Positions 8,274 through 16,322 of a stretch of 64,000 nucleotides of DNA are shown piece after piece; the stretch's first letter is position 1, and every line of letters starts with the position of its first letter. Both the position numbers and the translations under genes were made by a program. The stretch spans positions 186,001-250,000 of the forward strand of contig NZ_JAHVDK010000004.1 of NCBI RefSeq assembly GCF_051487185.1, written 5' to 3'. The notes under the pieces were generated by a model. That model worked only from the letters and a program-made list of their open reading frames with translations, was not told the DNA's origin and did no database searches. The DNA is from Inquilinus limosus_F (lineage in GTDB: Bacteria > Pseudomonadota > Alphaproteobacteria > DSM-16000 > Inquilinaceae).

Positions 8274-8858
8274 ATGACGTCTCAAATCCCGCATATCCCT
8301 CCTGTGTCCGCCTGGGTCGCGCGCTTCGCCCCCCTGGTGCCGAGGACCGGGCCGGTGCTCGACCTCGCCTGCGGCGGCGGCCGCCATCTGCGGCATTTCC
8401 GGGCCCGCGGCCACGCCGTGGTCGGCGTCGACATCGACCTGCAGGGCGTGGCAGACCTGGCGGGGGCGAAGGGGGTCGAGATCGTCCGGGCGGATATCGA
8501 GGCCGGCCCCTGGCCCTTCGCCGGGCGCCGCTTCGCCGGCATCGTCGTCGCCAACTACCTGCATCGGCCGCTGCTGCCCGTCATCGCCGGCGCGCTGGCC
8601 CCCGGCGGCGTGCTGATCTACGAAACCTTCGCCCAGGGCAATCAGCGCTTCGGCCGGCCTTCGACCTCCGCCTTCCTGCTGCGGGCCGGGGAGCTGCTCG
8701 ACGCCGTGGCCGGGCGGCTGCAGGTCGTCGCCTATGAGCATGGCGAGGTCGCCTCGCCCCGCGCCGCGGTGGTGCAGCGGCTGTGCGCCGTCGCCGACCT
8801 GGCGCCGGTGCCGGCGCTGGACGGGTCGCCCGAGCCGCATCCGCTCCCTGCACCCTGA
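8274..8858 (+). CDS. Class I SAM-dependent methyltransferase
   Basis: 194 residues. The SAM motif I is VLDLACGGGRHLRHF, followed by VVGVDIDLQG, then GIVVANYLHRPLLP and APGGVLIYETFAQGN. The last block, including NQRFGRPS, is characteristic of small alphaproteobacterial methyltransferases of unknown substrate. The ATG at 8274 is chosen because the frame upstream of it runs back into the DUF1178 promoter region and has no conserved features. It is divergent from DUF1178 with 55 bases between the start codons. Confidence 0.82.
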   Translation: MTSQIPHIPPVSAWVARFAPLVPRTGPVLDLACGGGRHLRHFRARGHAVVGVDIDLQGVADLAGAKGVEIVRADIEAGPWPFAGRRFAGIVVANYLHRPLLPVIAGALAPGGVLIYETFAQGNQRFGRPSTSAFLLRAGELLDAVAGRLQVVAYEHGEVASPRAAVVQRLCAVADLAPVPALDGSPEPHPLPAP

Positions 8859-8941
8859 GCGCTCCTCATCGGTATCCGGAGCCGTTACGATCGCCGGGAT
8901 TTGCGAAAACGTCGGGCATTTGCAGTCGAGAGGAGACAGGC

Positions 8942-9946
8942 GTGGCCGAAGGAACGATCGTCTGGGGCGTGCTGGGCGCCGCCAAGATCAACGACAAGGT
9001 CGTCCCGCCGATGACCCACGCCCGGCACTGCCGGGTCAAGGCGATCGCCTCGCGCTCGGCGGAGAAATCCGCGGCCGCGGCGGCGAAATACGGGCTGCCG
9101 GTGGCCTATGACAGCTATGAGGCGCTGCTGGCCGACCCGGAGATCGACGCGGTCTACATCCCGCTGCCGAACCACCTGCATGTCGAATGGACACTGAAGG
9201 CGGTCGAGGCCGGCAAGCATGTGCTGTGCGAGAAGCCGATCGGGTTGAACACCGAGGAAGCGCGGCGGCTGATCGCGGCGCGCGACAAGAGCGGCCGGCG
9301 CATCCAGGAGGCCTTCATGGTGCGCACCCACCCGCAATGGCTAAAGGTGCGCGAGCTGGTGCAGGAGGGCGCGATCGGCGAGCTGCGCGCCGTCACCGGC
9401 GCCTTCACCTACCGCAACATCGACCCGAACAACATCCGCAACAAGGCCGATATCGGCGGCGGCGGGCTGCTGGATATCGGCTGCTACCCGATCACCACCT
9501 CGCGCTTCATCACCGGGCGCGAGCCGCGCCGGGTGGTGGCGCTGCTGGACCGCGACCCGGTGTTCAAGATCGACCGGCTGGGCAGCGTGCTCCTGGATTT
9601 CGACGGGGTGCAGGCCAGCTTCGTCTATTCCACCCAGATCCCCGGCTATCAGCGCATGCAGTTCCTGGGCACCAAGGGCCGGATCGAGGTGGAGATCCCG
9701 TTCAACGCCCCGAACGAGCGGCCCTGCCGCCTGCTGCTGGACGACGGGTCGAGCCTGTTCGGCGAGGGCATCAAGCCGATCGAGATCCCGGTCTGCGACC
9801 AGTACGGCGTCGCCGCCAGCGCCTTCGCCGAGGCGATCCTCGCCGGTGGCGAGCAGCCGGTACCGCTGGAGAACACGCTGGCCAACATGCAGGTGATCGA
9901 CGCCGTCTTCCGCTCCGCCCTGTCCGGCCGGTGGGAGACGCCGTGA
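8942..9946 (+). CDS. Gfo/Idh/MocA family oxidoreductase
   Basis: 334 residues from GTG 8942, preceded by GAGAGGAGA. The N-terminal NAD(P)-binding fold has GVLGAAKINDKVV; the conserved family motif CEKPIGLN (catalytic lysine of the EKP motif) follows PLPNHLH. The C-terminal domain has GGGLLDIGCYPI, with the active-site region typical of glucose-fructose oxidoreductase relatives. It probably oxidises or reduces a sugar or inositol-type substrate in the cytoplasm. Its stop overlaps the GTG of the ChaC-like gene, so both should be co-expressed. Confidence 0.88.
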   Translation: MAEGTIVWGVLGAAKINDKVVPPMTHARHCRVKAIASRSAEKSAAAAAKYGLPVAYDSYEALLADPEIDAVYIPLPNHLHVEWTLKAVEAGKHVLCEKPIGLNTEEARRLIAARDKSGRRIQEAFMVRTHPQWLKVRELVQEGAIGELRAVTGAFTYRNIDPNNIRNKADIGGGGLLDIGCYPITTSRFITGREPRRVVALLDRDPVFKIDRLGSVLLDFDGVQASFVYSTQIPGYQRMQFLGTKGRIEVEIPFNAPNERPCRLLLDDGSSLFGEGIKPIEIPVCDQYGVAASAFAEAILAGGEQPVPLENTLANMQVIDAVFRSALSGRWETP

Positions 9947-10665
9947 GCGAGGTGCCGTCGGTCGCCGAGCCGACCGCCATCACCCGAGAATCGCTGAAGA
10001 ACGGCATCCTGCAGCGCATGATCGCGGCGGGCGACCCGACGGCGGAGGTCCTGTCCTTCGCGGCGCTGGCCGAATCACGCCGGGCGATGCTGGCGGCGGA
10101 GGGCGCGACCGGAGGCGACGTCTGGGTCTTCGGCTACGGCTCGCTGATCTGGAACCCGGCCTTCCATTTCGTCGAGCGCCGCACCGGGCTGATCCATGGC
10201 TGGCACCGCCGCTTCTGCCTGTGGACCTCGCTGGGCCGCGGCACGCCGGAGCGGCCGGGACTGGTGCTGGGCCTCGACCGCGGCGGCACCTGCCGCGGCG
10301 TGGTGTTCCGCATCGCCGCCGCGGCGGTGGAGGAGGAGCTGGACCTGATCTGGCGGCGCGAGATGGTGACCGCCTCCTACACGCCGCGCTGGGTGACGGC
10401 GGCGACGCCGGACGGCCCGGTGCGGGCGATCGCCTTCACCATCAACCGTGCCCAGCCGCGCTATGCCGGCCGGCTGAGCGAGGAGGAGACGGCCCGGGTG
10501 CTGGCTCGGGCCCGCGGCCAGCTGGGCAGCTGCCAGGACTATTTCCGATCGACGCTCGAGCATCTGGTCGAGCTCGGCATCCGCGACCACAGGCTCGAGG
10601 CGTTGCGGCGCCGGATCGCGGCCATCGACGGGGCTGAGCCGGAAATCCGCGGATCTCGGGAATAG
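9943..10665 (+). CDS. Gamma-glutamylcyclotransferase, ChaC-like
   Basis: 240 residues. The signature FGYGSLIWNP begins near residue 63, followed by GWHRRFCLWTSLGRGTPERP and LVLGLDRGGTCRGVVFRI, all characteristic of ChaC-type enzymes that cleave the gamma-glutamyl group of glutathione to 5-oxoproline and Cys-Gly. A catalytic Glu is expected in LDLIWRREM. An N-terminal stretch of ~55 residues precedes the fold, longer than minimal ChaC. The GTG at 9943 is chosen because it overlaps the upstream stop (GTGA); no better start precedes the domain. Confidence 0.85.
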   Translation: MSEVPSVAEPTAITRESLKNGILQRMIAAGDPTAEVLSFAALAESRRAMLAAEGATGGDVWVFGYGSLIWNPAFHFVERRTGLIHGWHRRFCLWTSLGRGTPERPGLVLGLDRGGTCRGVVFRIAAAAVEEELDLIWRREMVTASYTPRWVTAATPDGPVRAIAFTINRAQPRYAGRLSEEETARVLARARGQLGSCQDYFRSTLEHLVELGIRDHRLEALRRRIAAIDGAEPEIRGSRE

Positions 10666-10735
10666 CCGGCGCGCCTCGATCGTCCTGTTGTGAGCCGGGC
10701 GGCGTGACCGTCCGCATCACGAGCTGGAGATCCCC

Positions 10736-11470
10736 ATGCGCCATTCCTCGCGTGCCACCCTTCCCTTCGCCCTGGCGCTCGGCCTGCTCTACGCGTCCGG
10801 CGCGACCGCGGCGACCTGGACCCTGGCCGGCCCCTCGAAGGCGGACCCGATGCTCATCACCGTCAAGGATGGAAATGGTGGCGGGCACGGGGGCGGCAAT
10901 GGAGGCGGGAACGGCGGTGGCAACGGAGGCGGGAATGGGGGCGGTAATGGCGGTGGGAACGCCGGCGGCAATGGCGGCGGCAAGAGCGATGCCGGAAGCG
11001 ACCGCGGCAAGAGCGCCGACAGCTCTCGCGGGCGAACATCCGCCACGCCGGCCGACACCGCTCTCGACGACGACACCGATGTTGCCGTGACCCGTCGCGG
11101 CCGGCCCCGCCAGGTCGAGACCGCAGCGTTCCCGAACCATGGTGCCCGGGTTTCGACCATGGTCGGGCTGTCCAAGGAGCTGGGCTATGGCGCCCGCGTC
11201 GGCGCCATGCAGGCAAATTTCGGCACGCCGCAGGAAACCGGCATCCGGGACTTGGAGGGCCGGATCGCGGAGCTTGAGGCGGACCCGACCGCCGATCCGC
11301 GGGTCATCGATGCCCTGGAGGCGGAGCTGGCCGAGCGGACCGCGGCGGTGAAGCCTGGCGCCGGGCCGACCGGGGATTGGGAGTCGGCCAATCTGGACGT
11401 CGACGGCAACGGCGTGATCGACGATCAGGACCTCTCACTCGCCCGGCAGGGCTTCCGCCCCTTCGACTGA
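10736..11470 (+). CDS. Secreted Gly/Asn-rich protein with C-terminal EF-hand/dockerin-like loop
   Basis: 244 residues, not a recognised family. A signal peptide (about residues 1-25, ending SGATA-A) is followed by a Gly-rich tract of GGGN units repeated about seven times (10864-10983, 12-base period), then a charged Ser/Arg/Asp linker. Near residues 150-200 is a possible helical part (IRDLEGRIAELEADP...VIDALEAELAERT). The C-terminus has DVDGNGVIDDQDLSLARQGF, a canonical 12-residue calcium loop (D1, D3, N5, D9, D12) in the form seen in dockerin and EF-hand repeats. Only one loop is present. An exported calcium-binding structural or adhesive protein is a guess. Confidence 0.7.
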   Translation: MRHSSRATLPFALALGLLYASGATAATWTLAGPSKADPMLITVKDGNGGGHGGGNGGGNGGGNGGGNGGGNGGGNAGGNGGGKSDAGSDRGKSADSSRGRTSATPADTALDDDTDVAVTRRGRPRQVETAAFPNHGARVSTMVGLSKELGYGARVGAMQANFGTPQETGIRDLEGRIAELEADPTADPRVIDALEAELAERTAAVKPGAGPTGDWESANLDVDGNGVIDDQDLSLARQGFRPFD

Positions 11471-11487
11471 CCGCGACTTGGCAAAGA

Positions 11488-11519
11488 ATCGGGGCGCGAC
11501 GGTGCCGTCGCGCCCCGAT
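11488..11519. terminator. Strong hairpin between convergent genes, bidirectional terminator candidate
   Basis: A 15-bp perfect stem ATCGGGGCGCGACGG / CCGTCGCGCCCCGAT with a two-base centre. It lies between the stop of the Gly-rich gene and that of the ABC exporter. There is no long T run on either side. Confidence 0.65.
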
Positions 11520-11537
11520 GCCGTTATAGCCCGCCGG

Positions 11538-13448
11538 CTAGAAGCTGGCCTGGACCCGGTAGAGGCCGGCATAGACCCCGCCGGCGGCCAGCAGCGCCTC
11601 ATGCGTCCCCTGCTCGGCGATGCCCTGGTCGGTCAGGACCAGGATGCGGTCGGCGTGGCGCACCGTCGACAGCCGGTGGGCGATCACCAGCGTCGTGCGG
11701 TCCCGCGCCAGGTCCAGCAGCGCCTGCTGCACCGCCCGCTCGCTCTCGTTGTCGAGCGCGCTGGTGGCCTCGTCGAAGATCAGGATCGCCGGGTCCTTCA
11801 GGAAGGCCCGGGCGATGGTCAGCCGCTGCTTCTGGCCGCCGGACAGCTTGACGCCGCGCTGGCCGATATCGGTGTCGTAGCCGTCCGGCAGAGCCATGAT
11901 GAAGTCGTGCGCATTGGCCGCCTTCGCCGCCGCGACGATCTCCGCCAGCGTCGCCTCCGGCCGGCCGTAGCGAAGATTCTCCGCCACGGTCCCGGCGAAC
12001 AGATAGACGTCCTGCTGCACCACCCCGACGGCGCGCCGCAGCGACGCCAGGGTGACGTCGCGGATGTCCGTGCCGTCGATCAGGATCCGCCCCTCCGTCG
12101 CTTCGTAGAAGCGCGGGATCAGGGCGCAGAGCGTGCTCTTGCCGGCGCCCGAGGCCCCGACCAGGGCGACGAACTCGCCGGGCCGGATGTCGAGCGACAG
12201 GTCCCGGAACACATGCGGCCGGTCGTCCTCATAGCGGAAGCCGACATCGCGGAAGGAGATCGCGCCGCGCGGCCGGGCCAGCTCGACCGCGCCGGGCCGG
12301 TCCTGGATCTCCGGCTCGACCTCCAGGATCTCCATCATCCGGGTGAAGCCGGTGTAACCCTCCTGCCAGAGCCGCGCGAAGTTCGCCAGCCGCTTCACCG
12401 GGTCGACCAGCGCCGCGACGCAGAGCAGGAAGGTCAGCATGTCGGCGACCGCGAGCTGCCCCTGGGCGACCCGGACGGCGCCGGCGACGATGATGATCAC
12501 GGTGATCAGCTGCGGGAACGTCTCCGTGCCCATCGAGAAGAAGGCCTCGCTGCGGTAGCCGGCGCGGCGGCTGTCGAGGAAGGCGGCGTTCTGCTCCTCG
12601 AACCGGCGGCTCTCGACGTCCTCGTTGGCGAAGGACTGCACCACGCGGATGCCGGCGAGCGCGTCCTCCACCCGCTCGTTCACCGCCGCGATCCGCCGCT
12701 TGCTGAGCGCCAGCGCCCGGTTCATGCGACGGTTGAAGTGCAGCGCATAGGCGACCGCGAAGGGCAGCACGGCCAGGATCATCAGGGCCAGCGGCAGGTC
12801 GAGCCAGGCCAGGATGGCGATCGCCCCGGCGAACTTCAGCACCGCGATCGCCAGGTCCTCGGGCCCATGGTGATAGAGCTCGCCCAGGAAGAACAGGTCG
12901 TTGGTGATGCGGCTCATCAGCTGGCCGGTGCGCTCACGGTCGTAGAAGCCGAAGGACAGCTTCTGCAGATGCTCGAACAGCTCGCGGCGCAGGGCGCTCT
13001 CCATCTTCGCGCCCATGACATGGCCCTGATAGTCGACGAACAGGTTGCTCAGCGCCTGCAGGACGACCACGGCGAGCATGGCCGCGCCGAGGGTATAGAC
13101 CTCGTCGAGCGCCCCGGGGGCGTCGCCCAGGCCGGTGAGCCGCTTGGTGACGATGTTGGCGCCGAGCGGCAGGATCAGCGCCGTCGCCGAGACGACGAGG
13201 GCGCAGAACAGATCGGCCGCCAGCAGCGGGATATGAGGTCGGTAGGCGGAGAGGAACTTGCGGATCCGCGCCCATGCCACCTCGCGCGGCACATCGCGGC
13301 CGGACCGTCGCGTCGACGTGGAGGCGGGCTGGAAGCGGGAAGCGTCGACCGCGGGGGCGGCGGCGTCGGCCGTGCCGCGCGGTCGGAGAGCGAGGCCGCT
13401 AGGTGCGGCGTCTCGATGCGCCGGCGACCTCCGAATTCGGGACAACAT
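11538..13448 (-). CDS. ABC exporter, fused transmembrane and ATPase domains (MsbA/lipid-multidrug type)
   Basis: 636 residues. A ~65-residue polar N-terminus precedes six predicted helices (first near residues 72-100). The ATPase domain has Walker A GASGAGKST (~430), signature LSGGQKQR (~536), Walker B ILIFDEATSALD (~553) and H-loop IAHRLSTV, all intact. It should work as a homodimer exporting lipid or drug-like molecules. The N-terminal start is uncertain. The ATG at 13448 has no Shine-Dalgarno, while an overlapping out-of-frame small ORF (13399-13509) has a perfect one. Downstream GTG codons before VAWARIRKFL are alternatives. Confidence 0.88.
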   Translation of the reverse strand: MLSRIRRSPAHRDAAPSGLALRPRGTADAAAPAVDASRFQPASTSTRRSGRDVPREVAWARIRKFLSAYRPHIPLLAADLFCALVVSATALILPLGANIVTKRLTGLGDAPGALDEVYTLGAAMLAVVVLQALSNLFVDYQGHVMGAKMESALRRELFEHLQKLSFGFYDRERTGQLMSRITNDLFFLGELYHHGPEDLAIAVLKFAGAIAILAWLDLPLALMILAVLPFAVAYALHFNRRMNRALALSKRRIAAVNERVEDALAGIRVVQSFANEDVESRRFEEQNAAFLDSRRAGYRSEAFFSMGTETFPQLITVIIIVAGAVRVAQGQLAVADMLTFLLCVAALVDPVKRLANFARLWQEGYTGFTRMMEILEVEPEIQDRPGAVELARPRGAISFRDVGFRYEDDRPHVFRDLSLDIRPGEFVALVGASGAGKSTLCALIPRFYEATEGRILIDGTDIRDVTLASLRRAVGVVQQDVYLFAGTVAENLRYGRPEATLAEIVAAAKAANAHDFIMALPDGYDTDIGQRGVKLSGGQKQRLTIARAFLKDPAILIFDEATSALDNESERAVQQALLDLARDRTTLVIAHRLSTVRHADRILVLTDQGIAEQGTHEALLAAGGVYAGLYRVQASF

Positions 13449-13509
13449 GAAGTTTCATGTCCTTGCGATGGGCGGTAACTCCTTTCTCTTCGGACATGAA
13501 GGTCGTCAT
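13399..13509 (-). CDS. Candidate 36-residue leader peptide overlapping the exporter start
   Basis: The ATG at 13509 is preceded at 5 bases by AGGAGG, the best ribosome site near the exporter. The peptide begins MTTFMSEEKGVTAHRKDMK and stops at TAG 13399, 47 bases beyond the exporter ATG and in another frame. Its coding RNA contains TTCATGTCC and GGACATGAA (a 9-bp stem), and the second also complements TTCATGT that holds the exporter start codon. It could be a regulatory leader, or the true 5' end of the exporter gene separated by a frameshift. Confidence 0.4.
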   Translation of the reverse strand: MTTFMSEEKGVTAHRKDMKLHVVPNSEVAGASRRRT

Positions 13510-13619
13510 CTTGCCCTCCTGGGATCGATAGGCGGCGGACTATGAGACAGCGGCCGGCGCCGGACAACGCCGATCTGCCGGCTCAGCGGTCAATTCGGCC
13601 CCGGTGTGGCCGGCGGGCA

Positions 13620-14279
13620 TCACTCCCGCAGTCGCCGGGCATGGCGCGGATGCCCGGTGGCGTCGTCGGTGCGCCAGGCCTGCGACTGGAACTTCAGGAA
13701 CAGGGCCGCCCACCGCCCCTGCGGGAAGGCGATCAGCAGGGCGCCGTCCTGGCCGGTGCCATTGTCGCCGCGGAACCGTTCCTCCGGGCTGCCCTGGTTC
13801 ATGTGGATGTTGTGCATGCCGCGCGACGGCATGAAGCCGAAGCCGTGATCGGCCACCGGGTCGGGCCCGAAGGGCTCGCCGAAGGCGTAGAGCGCGGCGC
13901 CAGGCTGCGCGATCGCGCTGGCGACGATGCGGTCGATCTTCTCGTTCAGGTCGTTGTCCGGCCCCGGCCGCGAGGCCGGCAGCGGCCGCATATGCGATCG
14001 GTCGAACAGCCCGTCGCGGACATAATCCAGCCCCTGCCCTCTCGCGATCGCGGTCAGGCCCGCGGGCAGCGCCGCGATCCGGTCCGTCAAAGGATGCGCG
14101 AAATCGGTGTCGAGGACGTATTCCACCGCCGACGGCCAGGACGAGCCGTGGACATTGACCGCGACGCGATGGTCGCGGGCGCCGTCGTCGATGCGGATGT
14201 GGTAGTGCGACGATCCCTCGGCGGCGAGGCGGCGGTCGATCGGGCGCCCCTTGAGCACCGCGTAGCGCTCGAGCGCCAT
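13620..14279 (-). CDS. DUF2278 family protein (YukJ-like)
   Basis: 219 residues from ATG 14279 (preceded directly by GGAGG). It begins MALERYAVLKGRPIDRRL and has HYHIRIDDG, VAVNVHGSSWPS, then YVRDGLF and GIHN-like RGMHNIHMNQGS, a pattern of the DUF2278 family, whose biochemical role is not established. Residues PQGRWAALFLKFQSQAW close the fold. A longer frame upstream overlaps the nitrilase gene and is not conserved. It is transcribed in the same direction as nitrilase, grxC and comF, only 10 bases after the nitrilase stop, so it is probably in the same operon. Confidence 0.75.
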   Translation of the reverse strand: MALERYAVLKGRPIDRRLAAEGSSHYHIRIDDGARDHRVAVNVHGSSWPSAVEYVLDTDFAHPLTDRIAALPAGLTAIARGQGLDYVRDGLFDRSHMRPLPASRPGPDNDLNEKIDRIVASAIAQPGAALYAFGEPFGPDPVADHGFGFMPSRGMHNIHMNQGSPEERFRGDNGTGQDGALLIAFPQGRWAALFLKFQSQAWRTDDATGHPRHARRLRE

Positions 14280-14289
14280 CCTCCGCGGG

Positions 14290-15141
14290 CTATTCCCCGG
14301 CCGCGCGCAGCGGCGCCCGGGGCGGGGCGACGCGGCGGTCGTGCCGCAGGGCGGGCACGGCGTTGCGCGCCTCCTCGACCCGCGCCAGGTCGATCTCGGC
14401 GGTGACGATCCCGACCTCCTCGCCGGCATCGGCCAGGACCTCGCCCCAGGGGGCGACGATCAGGGAATGGCCGTAGGTCTGGCGGCCTTTGTCATGGGTG
14501 CCGGTCTGGGCCGGGGCGATGACGAAGCTGCCGGTCTCGATCGCCCGGGCGCGCAGCAGCACATGCCAATGCGCCTGGCCGGTCTTGCGGGTGAAGGCGG
14601 CCGGCACGCTGAGGATATTCGCCCCGGCCTGGGCCAGGGTCCGGTACAGATAGGCGAAGCGCAGGTCGTAGCAGACGGTCAGGCCCAGCACGCCGCCGGC
14701 CGGCAGCGGCGCGACCACCGCCTGGTCGCCCGGATCGAAGGTGGCGCTCTCGCGGTAGCGCTCGCCCCCGGCCAGGTCGACGTCGAACATGTGGATCTTG
14801 TCGTAGCGCGCCAGGATCTCGCCCGACGGCGCGAACAGGTAGGAGCGGTTGGCGACCTTGCCGTCGGCCAGCTTGATGCCGAGCGACCCGATCAGCAGCG
14901 TCGCCCCGGTCTCGCGCGCCAGGTCGGCGAAGAAGGGCAAGCCGGGATGCGTCTCCTCCGGCAGCGCGCGCTGCAGGATGGCCTCGCGGCCCTGGACGAT
15001 GAAGCCGGTGTTCTCCGGCGTCGCGATCAGCTCCGCCCCGGCGTCGCGGGCCCGCCGGACCAGCGCCCCCGCCTCCCGCAGATTCGGCTCGATCTCGGTG
15101 CCGACATTGAGCTGGACGCAGGCGGCGGTGAAGCGGGTCAT
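14290..15141 (-). CDS. Carbon-nitrogen hydrolase (nitrilase family, Nit1/Nit2-like amidase)
   Basis: 283 residues. The catalytic triad of the family is visible as Glu43 (ATPENTGF), Lys115 (RYDKIHMFDVDL) and Cys157 (GLTVCYDLRF). The FDVDL after the lysine and the short length point to the Nit1/Nit2 branch, which hydrolyses deaminated glutathione or omega-amides such as alpha-ketoglutaramate. That fits the neighbouring glutaredoxin and the nearby ChaC and gamma-glutamyltransferase genes. Cytoplasmic, no signal peptide. Confidence 0.9.
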   Translation of the reverse strand: MTRFTAACVQLNVGTEIEPNLREAGALVRRARDAGAELIATPENTGFIVQGREAILQRALPEETHPGLPFFADLARETGATLLIGSLGIKLADGKVANRSYLFAPSGEILARYDKIHMFDVDLAGGERYRESATFDPGDQAVVAPLPAGGVLGLTVCYDLRFAYLYRTLAQAGANILSVPAAFTRKTGQAHWHVLLRARAIETGSFVIAPAQTGTHDKGRQTYGHSLIVAPWGEVLADAGEEVGIVTAEIDLARVEEARNAVPALRHDRRVAPPRAPLRAAGE

Positions 15142-15168
15142 GCGATCACCCTCCGGCAGGGCGGTGGA

Positions 15169-15438
15169 TCAGGCCGTCGCGGATTCGGCCAGCAGCGGAT
15201 CGAGCCTGCCGGCGCGTTCCAGCGCCTGGAGGTCGTCATTGCCGCCGACATGGGTCGCGCCGATGAAGATCTGCGGCACGGTGTTGCGGCCGTTGGCGCG
15301 CTGCCGCATCTCCTCCCGCCGCGACGGCTCGGCCACCACATCGATCTCCTCGAAGCTGATGCCCTTCTGGGTCAGCAGCTTCTTGGCCATGTAGCAGTAC
15401 GGGCAGAACGGGCTGGAGTAGACGATGACGGATGGCAT
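15169..15438 (-). CDS. grxC: Glutaredoxin 3
   Basis: 89 residues, the usual length. The redox motif CPYC is at residues 12-15 (VYSSPFCPYCYMAKKLL); TVPQIFIG (cis-Pro) and HVGGNDDL (glutathione-binding) follow. It uses glutathione to reduce disulfides in the cytoplasm. The ATG at 15438 gives the normal N-terminus MPSVIVYSS. It lies 27 bases upstream of the nitrilase start in the same direction; comF precedes it at 110 bases. Confidence 0.95.
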   Translation of the reverse strand: MPSVIVYSSPFCPYCYMAKKLLTQKGISFEEIDVVAEPSRREEMRQRANGRNTVPQIFIGATHVGGNDDLQALERAGRLDPLLAESATA

Positions 15439-15548
15439 GCGGTCCTCCGAAGAGTTCCTCGAATATGAGGGCATTCGGCCTGGGATGCCAGGGGCCGGCG
15501 CTCGACGAATACCCCCTATTCGCCACACGCGACTCGGCCGGCCGCGCC

Positions 15549-16313
15549 TCAGCTCCCCGGCGGCGGCACGCGGGCCAGGGTGACCACGTCCACACCGAGA
15601 GCGCCTTTGCGGCGCAGCGCCCGGGCGCATTCGTCGATGGTGGCGCCGGTGGTCAGGACGTCGTCGACCAGCAGGACGCGCCGCCCCTCGACCAGCGCCT
15701 CGCGGCCCGGCCGCACGGCGAAGGCGCCGGCGACGTTGCGCCGCCGCGCCCGACGATCCTGCCCGCCCTGGCTGGGCGTGGACCGGCGGCGGACCAGCAG
15801 GTCCGGCGCCACCGGCCGGCCGGATTCGCGGCCGAGCGCCAGCGCCAGCAACGCCGACTGGTTGTAGCGCCGGCGCAGCAGCCGCCAGCGGTGCAGCGGC
15901 ACCGGCGCGATCACCTCGGCCTCGGCCAGGAACGGCGCCGCCGCCCGCTGCAGGAGGCGGCCGAAGGCCGGCGCCGCATGGGTCTGGTCGCCATGCTTGA
16001 AGGCCAGGATCAGCTTGCGGCTGAGGTCGTCGTAGAGGAAGGCGGCGCGGGCCTGGTCCCACAGCGGCGGGGTGGCGAGGCAGTTGCCGCAGACCGGGTC
16101 GTCGCCCGCCCCCGCCGCCGCCCCATGCTCAAACGGCAGGCCGCAGCGGCGGCAAAGCGGCGGGCCGAGAAAGGCGAGCTGCGCCCAGCAGGCGGCGCAC
16201 AGCGCCCCCGGGGCCATGATCTCGGCGCCGCAGGACAGGCAGCGCAGCGGCAGCACGGCGTCGAGCAGGGCGGTGCCGGCGCGCCTGAGCCACGGGGCGA
16301 CGGCCGCGCGCAC
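15549..16313 (-). CDS. comF: ComF family protein (phosphoribosyltransferase-like)
   Basis: 254 residues. The N-terminus carries paired cysteines (PLRCLSCGAE, CAAC, CRRCGLPFE, CGNC) likely to bind zinc. The C-terminal phosphoribosyltransferase-type domain has APVPLHRWRLLRRRYNQS and the PRPP loop VLLVDDVLTTGAT. The family is linked to DNA uptake in competent bacteria but is widely present without competence genes; its exact role is not known. Start is 9 bases after the stop of gamma-glutamyltransferase, so both are probably in one transcript with grxC following. Confidence 0.9.
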   Translation of the reverse strand: MRAAVAPWLRRAGTALLDAVLPLRCLSCGAEIMAPGALCAACWAQLAFLGPPLCRRCGLPFEHGAAAGAGDDPVCGNCLATPPLWDQARAAFLYDDLSRKLILAFKHGDQTHAAPAFGRLLQRAAAPFLAEAEVIAPVPLHRWRLLRRRYNQSALLALALGRESGRPVAPDLLVRRRSTPSQGGQDRRARRRNVAGAFAVRPGREALVEGRRVLLVDDVLTTGATIDECARALRRKGALGVDVVTLARVPPPGS

Positions 16314-16322
16314 CGCCGCCGC

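Noticed and set aside
10864..10983. Short tandem repeats resembling a CRISPR-like array
   Set aside because: The 12-base period is in frame and encodes GGGN units of a protein; there are no spacers.
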